49,994 bases of DNA from assembly GCA_024234215.1 (NCBI GenBank), contig JACKOQ010000008.1:1-49994 (forward strand), read 5' to 3'. This stretch comes from Pseudomonadales bacterium. Lineage in GTDB: Bacteria > Pseudomonadota > Gammaproteobacteria > Pseudomonadales > UBA5862. Shown here in pieces: positions 17,607 to 25,563 of the stretch; within the stretch, counting starts at the first letter, position 1, and every line of letters begins with the position of its first letter. Under the pieces are notes generated by a model that ran no database searches, was not told the DNA's origin, and was given only the letters and a program-made list of their open reading frames with translations. Both the position numbers and the translations under genes were made by a program.

Positions 17607-18851
17607 TTACCGCAAGGCGCGCTGCGGAACGCGCAGCACCCGAACCCCGTGACCGGGGGCGGCATCGGTCCAGGCGACCAGCAGTTCGCCATCGACTGCC
17701 AGCAGTTGCGGCACACCGGAGTCGCGGTTGGCAGGCACCTGTATCAGCGTCAGGCTGCGCTCGATGCCGCGGTCGGAGAGCAGTGTGAGCCGCAGGTCGG
17801 CCAGCGCGCTGCTGGACGCGGCGATGTGCAGTGCCGCCACCCGCTCGCTGTCCAGCCAGGCGATGGCGGCGCGTCCCACCGGCGTGGCGACGTCGACATC
17901 GTGGATGCTTTCCAGGGCGTTCCCGCCATCGCGAATGAAGGCGACCCGCACCCGTGCCACCCCATCCGCCGCCGTGTACCAGGCCGCTGCCAGCCGTTCA
18001 TCCTGTGCTGCCAGACTCACGCCGTTGGTCGGGCAGCCGGCGATGCGCCAACCTTCGCCGGCGAGCGCGATCGGTGCCGACCAGCCAGCGACAGTGCGGT
18101 AGCGCAGTTGAAAATCGCGGATCTCGTCGCTGGTGCGGCCACGATAGGCCACCCACAGCTGGTTCCGTGTGCGCGCCAGCGCCGGCCAGCAGCAGGAGCA
18201 GACGTCGCTGTCGATGATGGACTCGGCGGCGGCAGCACCGTCGCGCTCGATCTCCGTGGTGCGCAGCGCGAAGCTGTGGCGGGCATCGTTGGCGCGGCCG
18301 TCCAGCCAGACCATGGCGGCCCGGTCATCCAGCGCGGCGATGGCGGCAAAGCCGTGCTCGGCCGGTCCGACATCGGCGTGTGGCGCCGGCCGGGTCGTCC
18401 AGCGCCGGCCATCGTCGCTGGAACCGGCCATGGCGATGCCGTAGTGATAGGGGCTGTCGGCCCGCGGATGGCGCACCAGCCAGTGGGCCAGCCAGAAATC
18501 GGCGGCGATCGGCACCACGGAGGGGAAGTCGCCCCAGTTGACGAACCAGTCCCGACCACGTGCCACCTCCACCGGCGCTTCGAAACGCCTGTCCCGATAG
18601 CGCGCCGCACGCAGCAGATGGCCACCTTCTGGCGCCGGCTCGACCCAGGAGAGCACCGCGCCGCCGGCGGGATGGGCGGCGAGCCGCGGCAGGCGCGCAC
18701 CCGCACCCGCCGGTGCTGAGATGGGTTGAACGCTGGCGGCGACCGAGGCGGCCGGGTAGCGCAGCCACCACAGGAGGGTGGCCACGGCGAGCAGCAGCGC
18801 CGCGGTGGTGGCGACGGCGCCGCCACGTCGGCTCAGAAGCTGCCGTGCCAC
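17607..18851 (-). CDS. Membrane-anchored sialidase-like (BNR-type) protein with CSCC motif
   Basis: A 414-residue protein with an N-terminal hydrophobic segment (about 12-30) that is a signal anchor or uncleaved signal peptide, so the rest is probably periplasmic. The remainder has repeated beta-propeller-like strands with Asp-box-like turns (SSDDGRRW at 144-151) and resembles proteins annotated exo-alpha-sialidase. C218, C220 and C221 form DVCSCCWPA, and C273 follows in GCPTNG; such a cysteine cluster suits metal binding rather than sialic acid cleavage. YRGRTSDEIRDF is another conserved-looking stretch. The GTG start overlaps the end of the upstream TonB receptor by 19 bases, so the two are coupled. 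I infer a role in copper or other metal handling; the exact function is unknown. Confidence 0.75.
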   Translation of the reverse strand: MARQLLSRRGGAVATTAALLLAVATLLWWLRYPAASVAASVQPISAPAGAGARLPRLAAHPAGGAVLSWVEPAPEGGHLLRAARYRDRRFEAPVEVARGRDWFVNWGDFPSVVPIAADFWLAHWLVRHPRADSPYHYGIAMAGSSDDGRRWTTRPAPHADVGPAEHGFAAIAALDDRAAMVWLDGRANDARHSFALRTTEIERDGAAAAESIIDSDVCSCCWPALARTRNQLWVAYRGRTSDEIRDFQLRYRTVAGWSAPIALAGEGWRIAGCPTNGVSLAAQDERLAAAWYTAADGVARVRVAFIRDGGNALESIHDVDVATPVGRAAIAWLDSERVAALHIAASSSALADLRLTLLSDRGIERSLTLIQVPANRDSGVPQLLAVDGELLVAWTDAAPGHGVRVLRVPQRALR

Positions 18852-20986
18852 GACAGCTCGACCGCGCGCGGCTCGCCCAGCAGGAATTGCGAACCGTTGT
18901 TGCCGTAGGAGCGATTGGCGTAGAGGGCGTCGGTGAGGTTGCGCAGCCGCAGCGTCAGCTCGCCACCTGCCAGTGCGTGGCTCACCGATGCGCCCAGCGT
19001 GGTGTAGCTCTGCATGGTGATCGAGTTGGCGTTGTTGGCCGCGCGTGGGCCGACATACTGGGCATTGGCGGCGAATCGCCAGTCGCGGTCCGGGTAGAAG
19101 CTGAGCCAGAGGTCGCCGACCTTCTCGGCCACGTCGGGTGGCAGGTTGCCGGCGCGTGACACGCCGACACCCGCAACACGCTCGTTGAACTCATCGAAGC
19201 GGGCATCGAGCAGTGACAGGCTGGCATCGATCGCCCATTGCGGATGTGGGCGCAGCGCCACGGCGAGTTCGATACCGTCGGAGGACTGTTCACCGATCTG
19301 CACCGTCAAAGTGGAGTTGAGTGGATCGCGGGTCAGGATGTTGCTGCGCGTGATGTCGAACCAGGCCAGCGTCACTTCCCCCAGCTTTCTCGGCAAATCG
19401 GCTTTTGCACCAACCTCCCACTGCCGCCCTTCGGTCAGATCGAAGTTGCGTTGCGCTTCGCTCAGCGTGACGATCTGCGCGGGGGCTTCCAACGCCTTCG
19501 ACCACTGGCCGTAGAGGGTGACGCCCGGGCGCAGGTCATGCACCAGACCGGCGCGGTAAGAGTCACCGCTCCACTGCTGGTCGAACCCGGTCGCGGTACG
19601 CAGGTTGTCGGAAGTGAGGTCGATCCAGTCGCGCCGTGCCGCCAGCGACAGTTTTGAGGCTTTGGTCAGGCTCAGACAGTCCTCGACGAAGAGCGCCTGC
19701 TGCACCAGCCGGGTCTTGCGAAATGGCAAAAATGGCGAGTTGGTGGTGAACTGCCCGGCAACCGGATCGAACAGGTCGACACTGTTGGCAGCACTGGAAA
19801 AGGGTGAGTTGCTGTCGCGCTGGTGCAGGTTGCGCGACAGGTCGTAGCCCAGTACCAGCCGGTTGGGCAGACCGAACAGTGGCCCGGTCAATTTCAGTTG
19901 CAGCAGGTTGCCGAGCAGCTCCTGGTCATGGGCGATGTGCAGGAAGTCGCTGCGGCGTACCAGTGGCAACACGGGGTCCAGTTCATAGACCTCGGCGTTG
20001 TGCCAATAGCGGTTCTCCGTGTTGAAGTAGGTTTCATTGCTGAGCGCGGTCGAGTCATCAAAGCGCTGTTCGAGCTTCAGGCGCAGCCAGTGCATCTCCT
20101 TGGCGACCCGGTCATCATCGATGTTGTAATTGTGCTGTTCGCTGCCATCGATGATGCGGCCGGCGCGGTGCGGGGTGCCGAAGTACCACTCGCCCTGATC
20201 CTTGATCGACTCGGCCGCCAGCGTGGCGGTGAAACTGTCGGTGGCCGCCAGGCGCAGCTCGCCGCTGGCATGGTAATAGTCGTAACCGGTGCGATCGACG
20301 AAGCCCGACGAGCCATGCGGGCCGCCTGAATGGCTGAGGTCCATCCGGTAGGCCAACTGTTCGGTGGCGCTGCCGCCCACCCCGATGCCCACGGTTTTCT
20401 GGCTCCAACTGTCGAAACTGGTGAACAGCTCCTGCTCTTCCACCCCATCGGCCGCCTTGGTGACGAAATTGACCGCCCCGCCGATGCTGCCAAAGCCATT
20501 CAGCACCGAGGCCGGACCGCGGATCACCTCGATCCGTTCATGGTTGAAGGTGCCGCGCGGCGACATTGCGATCCCCGGATAGCGCAGGCCGTTGTAGAGG
20601 AACGGCAGGCTGAGCGTGCCAGAAAAGCCGCGGGTGGAGTAGCAGGTCAGACCGAAGCACTGTCCGGCCGTCACCCCCACCGCGCTGTCGAGCGCCTGCT
20701 GGGTGGTGGTGAGACCGCGGCTGCGCAGGGTGTCGCGGTCGATGATCTGCACGCTGGCTGGCGTCTCGCGCACGGTCAGGTCGAGCCGGCTGCCTGCGCT
20801 CGTCGGCGCATCGAGCGCAATCTGCGCGCCTTCGCGGCTGCGCTCATCGGTGACGGTGATCGCTTCGAATTCGGCGGCAGCAGGTGTCGCCGCAGTGGCC
20901 GGTGTGGCGGTCAATAATCCCGCCAGCATCGCGAGCGGCATGGTGGAGAGGCGGGGCAATGCGGTCGTGGTGCGTGGATTCTTCAT
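18833..20986 (-). CDS. TonB-dependent siderophore-type receptor
   Basis: A 717-residue outer-membrane receptor with a signal peptide (about 1-32, ending TPATA), a plug domain (about 55-165: RETPASVQIIDRDTL, ERIEVIRGPASVLNGFGSIGGAVNFVTK) and a 22-strand barrel ending in the terminal Phe of HGSF. The plug style is that of FhuE/FpvA-type siderophore receptors. An unusual C-x4-C pair (C110, C115; QCFGLTC) sits in the plug. It is 91 bases downstream of the copper-type receptor and overlaps the BNR-like gene, so all three probably share a transcript. The substrate could be a metal-chelate complex; it is not determined by the sequence. Confidence 0.88.
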   Translation of the reverse strand: MKNPRTTTALPRLSTMPLAMLAGLLTATPATAATPAAAEFEAITVTDERSREGAQIALDAPTSAGSRLDLTVRETPASVQIIDRDTLRSRGLTTTQQALDSAVGVTAGQCFGLTCYSTRGFSGTLSLPFLYNGLRYPGIAMSPRGTFNHERIEVIRGPASVLNGFGSIGGAVNFVTKAADGVEEQELFTSFDSWSQKTVGIGVGGSATEQLAYRMDLSHSGGPHGSSGFVDRTGYDYYHASGELRLAATDSFTATLAAESIKDQGEWYFGTPHRAGRIIDGSEQHNYNIDDDRVAKEMHWLRLKLEQRFDDSTALSNETYFNTENRYWHNAEVYELDPVLPLVRRSDFLHIAHDQELLGNLLQLKLTGPLFGLPNRLVLGYDLSRNLHQRDSNSPFSSAANSVDLFDPVAGQFTTNSPFLPFRKTRLVQQALFVEDCLSLTKASKLSLAARRDWIDLTSDNLRTATGFDQQWSGDSYRAGLVHDLRPGVTLYGQWSKALEAPAQIVTLSEAQRNFDLTEGRQWEVGAKADLPRKLGEVTLAWFDITRSNILTRDPLNSTLTVQIGEQSSDGIELAVALRPHPQWAIDASLSLLDARFDEFNERVAGVGVSRAGNLPPDVAEKVGDLWLSFYPDRDWRFAANAQYVGPRAANNANSITMQSYTTLGASVSHALAGGELTLRLRNLTDALYANRSYGNNGSQFLLGEPRAVELSWHGSF

Positions 20987-21077
20987 CGGTCACTCTTCTT
21001 CTGTCGCAGGAATGGAGCAGCGGGTCAACACGCGACAAGGCAGCGTGCGCAGGCGCCGGGTTGCGCATGTCGGTCAT

Positions 21078-23435
21078 TCAGAAGCTGTAGCTGATGCCGG
21101 CATAGATGGAGCGACCCATGCCGGGCACCGCGGTGCCCCACATGCTCTGCGTGCCGCTGAGTCCCATGCCGCTTCTGGCGACGTTGCCGGCCTCCTTGTT
21201 GAACGACATGGTCGCGCCCTCGCCGACGTAGGCACCGCCCAGGGGCAGGTAGTACATGCGGTCGAACAGGTTCTCGACGCCGACGTCGACGCGCAGTTTT
21301 TGCCAGGCATGGCCGCTGCGCAGGTTGACCAGGCCGTAACCCGGGGTCTTGATCTCGTTGCGCGCGTCGGAGACCTCCTTTTTCCCTTTCACTCCCACCC
21401 ATTCGAGGGCGTTGTCCCAGCCACCGTATTGATGGGTCAGCGAGACCCGGGCATTGAGCGGCATGATGTTGTAGAGGTCGTCGTGGGTATCGGTATTTTC
21501 GCCGTCGGTGTAGTTGACCAAGCCGGTGAGACCGAAGGTGCCGATGGACGTCTTGCCGAGGGGCATCTTGCCCGACAGATCGACGCCGTAGAGCCGGGCC
21601 TGCTGGTTTTCGTATTTCATGACCACGAACTGTCCGGGCACCACGGGATTGGCCGGCAGGTTGGTGGAGGCGTTCCACTGCACGGCGTCGATGTAATCCT
21701 TGACGCGGGTGTAGTAGGGCGTGACGCGGGCCTGATATTCGCCATCGCTGCTGTGCCATTCGCCGGTGACGCTCAGGGTGTGCGCCACCTCCGGGTCCAG
21801 GTTCGGATTGCCGAGATAGCCGTTGCCGTCGCCGACAAAGTTGTTCATCTCCAGCGCCATCACGTTGCGCGACCAGGCGTAGCGCTCGTACAGGTTGGGC
21901 GACCGGGTCTGCTGCGCAAGGCCGAACTCGAAGGTGAGATTGGCATCGGGGGTGTAGCGGGCGATGGCCGACAGGTCGAGGTTGTGATCGGTGCGGCTGC
22001 GGTCCATGGCGTTGAAATCCGCGCGCGTGCCCACCGAGCTGGCTTCGTACATGTTTTTCATGAAACCCATCGACAGCGGCGTGGTGCTGGTGTTGTAGCC
22101 CACCACCGGGCCGGTATCGGTCTCGACCCGCTCGCTGCGGATGCCTACGAGCGACAGCCACTGCGGCGTCCAGCGCGCTTCCCACTCGGCGAACAGGCCC
22201 AGACGGTCGCGCTCGCCGTCGTTGATGTTCCAGAAGGTCAGCGGCGCCATGCCGCCGACACAGTTGCCGACGCCGCAGTTGGGGGCTGGCGGCCACCAGT
22301 CGTCGAGGCGGTATTGCTGCAGGTCGAGGCCGATGCGCAGCAGGTCGGGCGCGCCGAGATCGATGTCTCCGCGCAGCGAAACGCCATCGGTCTTGCCCTC
22401 GGTATACATCGGCATGCCGTTGACCAGATAGGTGGCGCCGGTGGTGTTGGGCGGCATCAGGGCGCCGTAGTTGTAGACCTTGTCCTGGCCGAAATCCATG
22501 AAGTGGTCGACCTCTTCATGGTAGGCGCGGGCGTCGAACGCACCCCAGTCGAACTGGCCGCGGTAGCGCAGGTTGAGCCGTTTCTGCTCGTTGTCGAGCA
22601 TGTCCATGCGCTGGTTCGGGTAGAGCTGGTGGGGCAGGTCCTGGTAGCCGAACTTGGCTTCCGCCAGGTGGTTGGCGTGCCGGATCGCGACGCCCAGCGT
22701 ATGGTTGCGCGTCTCGTAGGCGGTGGAGCCGACCTCGTCCGGCTCGACGTAGGGTGCGATGCCCGATATCACGAAGTTCTTGTAGTGGCCGCCGGCGTCG
22801 TAGTTGTCGGCCTCGGCGGTGGCGCCCGAGTAGCTCAGGCTGACGGCTTCGGTGGCATAGGTCGCGGCCAGGTTCGCGCCCCGGGCGTTGCCGTTGCTGC
22901 GATAGAAGGTGCTGACATCGGCGGCGGTGAGACTGCCCTCGCCCGGTGCGGCGAATTTCGGCTCCGCCGTTTCGGCGACGATGGCGCCGCCGATGCTGTC
23001 GCCGCCCACGCTGACCGGGGCGACGCCGGCATAGACGCGGATGCTGCCGACCTGGGTCGGGTCGATGTAGGAGAGCACCGGGTTCATGTGATTGGGACAG
23101 GCGGCGATCAGATCCATGCCGTCGAGCTTGATGCGCAGCCGGTCGTCGGCCAGCCCGTGGATCACCGGCAGGCTGGAGACGCCGCCGGCGCCGTAGAGGC
23201 TGACACCGGGCACATCCTTCAGCAGGGTGGCGCTGTCGCTGGAGATGGCGCGCCGCCAGCGCAGTTGGTCGCTGTTGATGGTGGTGCCATCGAAGGCCGC
23301 GCGCAGCGCGGACTCCTCCACGGCGATCGTCGGCAGCTCGTAGGAGGGTTCGGCGTTGCCGTGGGTGGCAGTCAGTGCCACTGGCAGTGTCAGAAACAGT
23401 GGTCGCAGTCGCAGGGGGGCGGTCGATCGTCTCAT
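21078..23435 (-). CDS. TonB-dependent copper receptor (OprC/NosA-like)
   Basis: A 785-residue outer-membrane receptor with a signal peptide (about 1-28, ending THGNA). The plug contains HGLADDRLRIKLDGMDLI followed by ACPNHMNPVLSYIDP. C113 and M117 make the CxxxM half, and H311-F-M313 (VDHFMDF) makes an HxM half, of the copper site described for Pseudomonas OprC. Barrel strands run to a terminal Phe (GISYSF). NosA, which loads copper for nitrous oxide reductase in Pseudomonas stutzeri, is a close relative. It is the first gene of the minus-strand operon and faces a 296-base upstream region with a palindrome. The TonB-ExbBD genes at 15625-17591 could energise it. Confidence 0.9.
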   Translation of the reverse strand: MRRSTAPLRLRPLFLTLPVALTATHGNAEPSYELPTIAVEESALRAAFDGTTINSDQLRWRRAISSDSATLLKDVPGVSLYGAGGVSSLPVIHGLADDRLRIKLDGMDLIAACPNHMNPVLSYIDPTQVGSIRVYAGVAPVSVGGDSIGGAIVAETAEPKFAAPGEGSLTAADVSTFYRSNGNARGANLAATYATEAVSLSYSGATAEADNYDAGGHYKNFVISGIAPYVEPDEVGSTAYETRNHTLGVAIRHANHLAEAKFGYQDLPHQLYPNQRMDMLDNEQKRLNLRYRGQFDWGAFDARAYHEEVDHFMDFGQDKVYNYGALMPPNTTGATYLVNGMPMYTEGKTDGVSLRGDIDLGAPDLLRIGLDLQQYRLDDWWPPAPNCGVGNCVGGMAPLTFWNINDGERDRLGLFAEWEARWTPQWLSLVGIRSERVETDTGPVVGYNTSTTPLSMGFMKNMYEASSVGTRADFNAMDRSRTDHNLDLSAIARYTPDANLTFEFGLAQQTRSPNLYERYAWSRNVMALEMNNFVGDGNGYLGNPNLDPEVAHTLSVTGEWHSSDGEYQARVTPYYTRVKDYIDAVQWNASTNLPANPVVPGQFVVMKYENQQARLYGVDLSGKMPLGKTSIGTFGLTGLVNYTDGENTDTHDDLYNIMPLNARVSLTHQYGGWDNALEWVGVKGKKEVSDARNEIKTPGYGLVNLRSGHAWQKLRVDVGVENLFDRMYYLPLGGAYVGEGATMSFNKEAGNVARSGMGLSGTQSMWGTAVPGMGRSIYAGISYSF

Positions 23436-23576
23436 TCTCGGTCACCGGAAGGCAGGCTGGGGCGCGGATGGGTTCAATTCGCGATGCGCATCATTCGAAT
23501 CAAGGGAGCCGACCCAATCGTGATCGACCTGGCAGGTTGCGGCAGGGATGTTACTCAGGCGAGCGGGCAGGAAAAA

Positions 23577-23593
23577 TGTGACAAATTGTCGCA
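23577..23593. promoter_or_regulatory. 17-bp near-perfect palindrome upstream of the copper receptor
   Basis: The sequence TGTGACAAATTGTCGCA has eight-base arms that match at seven positions around a central A. It lies about 140 bases before the receptor start, in the only sizeable non-coding gap of the region. The core GACAA/TTGTC recalls boxes of copper-responsive CopR/CusR-type regulators, though spacing differs by one base from the CusR form as I remember it. Probably an operator; the binding protein is not known. Confidence 0.5.
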
Positions 23594-23627
23594 GGGCAGG
23601 GACGGCGCAATCTTCTCGTCACCGATC

Positions 23628-23648
23628 CATGCCTGCATGGCAGGCGTG
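23628..23648. other. Hairpin in the intergenic region between the deiminase and copper receptor genes
   Basis: CATGCCTGC and GCAGGCGTG form a nine-pair stem (one G-T wobble) around an ATG loop. It lies about 83 bases beyond the deiminase stop on the minus strand. There is no following T tract on that strand, so it may be a weak terminator, an attenuator for the receptor operon or a protein site. Confidence 0.35.
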
Positions 23649-23731
23649 TCGGGGCTTTGCCGATCTGGTGCAGCAGAGCGGTTTCGATCGGGGAGTGCGC
23701 TGTGGCTGAAGTGCCGGCTTCGTGTTGGTGC

Positions 23732-24769
23732 TTACCAGCGTGCGGCCGGCAGTTGCATGGTGACGCAGTGGATGCTGCCGCCATGTTCGACCAGTGGCAG
23801 CGCCATGATCGGCACGATCTCGCGGTCGGGGAAGCAGCGGGCCAGTTGCGCCAGGGCGATCCGGTCGGCCGGATCGCGGTAGACCGGGAGCAGCACCGCG
23901 CCATTGATGATCAGAAAGTTGGCGTAGCTGAGTGCCAGCGGTTCACCGCCGAGGCTCCGCTGAGCGGCGGGCAGTGGCAGCGGCACCAGCCGATAGGGGG
24001 TGCCGTCACGCTTTCTCAGGGCACGCAGCTCCGCGGCCATGGCGTCGAGTTCGGCGAAGTTGGGGTCATCCCGATCTTCGGTGCTGATGTGGCAGAGGGT
24101 GTCGGGGTCGGTGAAGCGGGCCAGCACGTCGATGTGGCCGTCGGTGTCGTCACCCTCGATGTGGCCATGGCTGATCCACAGCACGCGGTCGATGCCGAGC
24201 AGGCGGCGGAATTCGGCCTCGACCATCGCCTCGTTCAATCCCGGATTGCGGCTCGCCGTCAGCACGCTCTGCCGGTTCAGCAGCAGGGTGCCTGCGCCAT
24301 CGCACTCCAGATTGCCGCCCTCGAAGACCCAGTCGATCGGCTCCAGGGCGGCGCTGCCGAATGCGCCGCGCCGATGCAGCTGGCTGCTGATCTGGTTGTC
24401 GAGTTCGGCCGGGTACTTGCCGCCCCAGCCGTTGAAGCGAAAGTCGAGCAGTCGCGGCTGGTCACCGCTCAGAACGGTGATCGGACCATGGTCGCGTGCC
24501 CAGAAATCATTGGCTGGCACCACCTGACCGATCAGCCGCTGCGCCGCAATGCCGGCCTGTCGCAGATGGTCGCGCAGGGCGTCGAGCTGTTGCGGCTGGG
24601 TGACGCTTACGATCAGTTGCTGGCGTTGGGCGATTGCGCTGGCCAAGGTCAGAAAGAGCGCCTCGACCTCGGCGAAGTTGCGCTGGCAGTCCATTCCGGC
24701 ATGGGGCCAGGTGAGCATGACGGCCCACTGCGGTGCCCATTCGGCGGGCAGGTGGCGGGGGTGGTTCAT
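23732..24769 (-). CDS. Agmatine deiminase / peptidylarginine deiminase family protein
   Basis: A 345-residue cytosolic enzyme of the guanidino-group-modifying (pentein) superfamily. Catalytic and binding segments are all visible: NDFWARDHGPITV, FEGGNLECDG, SHGHIEGDDTDGHIDVLARF and, near the C-terminus, GGSIHCVTMQ with the nucleophile C335. Members hydrolyse agmatine to N-carbamoylputrescine and ammonia, feeding putrescine synthesis. No N-carbamoylputrescine amidase gene (aguB) is adjacent, so the pathway partner, if any, lies elsewhere. Full length for the family. It follows the PilZ-like gene by 42 bases on the same strand. Confidence 0.88.
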   Translation of the reverse strand: MNHPRHLPAEWAPQWAVMLTWPHAGMDCQRNFAEVEALFLTLASAIAQRQQLIVSVTQPQQLDALRDHLRQAGIAAQRLIGQVVPANDFWARDHGPITVLSGDQPRLLDFRFNGWGGKYPAELDNQISSQLHRRGAFGSAALEPIDWVFEGGNLECDGAGTLLLNRQSVLTASRNPGLNEAMVEAEFRRLLGIDRVLWISHGHIEGDDTDGHIDVLARFTDPDTLCHISTEDRDDPNFAELDAMAAELRALRKRDGTPYRLVPLPLPAAQRSLGGEPLALSYANFLIINGAVLLPVYRDPADRIALAQLARCFPDREIVPIMALPLVEHGGSIHCVTMQLPAARW

Positions 24770-24811
24770 CGATGATCTCTCGAAGGCGGCGGTGAAAACC
24801 GATGGGCAGGC

Positions 24812-25450
24812 TCAGCCATTCTCGGGTGAATCCGGTTTGCTGCGATTGCGCTGCTCGCGCCGCTGCTGCGCCTGCTTGCGCAGGATGTAGCGGGCCAGCA
24901 GCTCCCGTTCGCTCTCCTGGACATGGGTGAATTCGACACCGATGTTGAACAGCCGCGCCGTGGGTGCGGCCGAGCTCTGGTTGCCGGCGTCAGGCGGGGC
25001 GAGCGGAGTGCATTGTACCACCCGGCCGAACAGCAGCAGACCGAAGTAGGCGGGAAAGAGCACCAGCTTCAGCGCGAGATGGCTGTCGGGCGCGAGCGGC
25101 TGTTCATGGCGGAACGACAGTCCGCTCTCGCTCAGGGTGACATCGTGGGTCGGGGAGGGGGCCTCGCTGTTCGAGCTGGCGAACATCCCCATGGCGATCA
25201 GTTCGATCTTGCGGTTGAGGGTGCGCAGATAGCTGCCCAGATGGCGGTCTGCATCGCTGATCTGCCGCAGGGTGGCATGTGACTCATGGTCGAGTTCATG
25301 CAGCGCGTGCAGAACCTGAAAGCGTGGGTCCAGCGTGAATGGCATGACGGGTGTCTGTGCCAGCGCCTGCTCTTTGGGCACGCTCTGGAATTCCAGCGCC
25401 AGCGTGTCCTGAATGCGGTAATATTCGCGCCGCTCCTTGTGTTGGTTCAT
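24812..25450 (-). CDS. PilZ-like domain protein
   Basis: A protein of 212 residues. The N-terminal KERREYYRIQDTLALEF holds the RxxxR half of a PilZ c-di-GMP site (R8 and R12). The second half, normally D/N-x-S-x-x-G, reads TLSESGLSF here, with Thr in the first position. A helical region (about 55-90) separates the two, and the C-terminus is Arg/Gln-rich. It could bind c-di-GMP or be a degenerate PilZ. The frame is open to ATG 25510, which adds 20 residues with no clear ribosome site; I prefer ATG 25450, with low certainty. It is divergent from lolC. Confidence 0.7.
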   Translation of the reverse strand: MNQHKERREYYRIQDTLALEFQSVPKEQALAQTPVMPFTLDPRFQVLHALHELDHESHATLRQISDADRHLGSYLRTLNRKIELIAMGMFASSNSEAPSPTHDVTLSESGLSFRHEQPLAPDSHLALKLVLFPAYFGLLLFGRVVQCTPLAPPDAGNQSSAAPTARLFNIGVEFTHVQESERELLARYILRKQAQQRREQRNRSKPDSPENG

Positions 25451-25563
25451 GTCGTGATCCAGCTTCTGGTCTTGCCTGCTCTGATTCCATGGATAAAAAA
25501 AGTCTAGCATGGGATTGGCAGCGCATTGGTGAGCCGAAAATTTCTCCCACAGGTTGATGCCGA

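Noticed and set aside
23628..23648. Hairpin as a Rho-independent terminator of the deiminase gene
   Set aside because: No T tract follows on the minus strand, so it is listed only as a hairpin.
20703..23882. A 1059-codon open frame on the plus strand across both TonB receptor genes
   Set aside because: It is antisense to two well-supported receptors with signal peptides and family motifs; its translation is Val/Ala/Gly-rich with no domain. GC-rich antisense frames stay open by chance.
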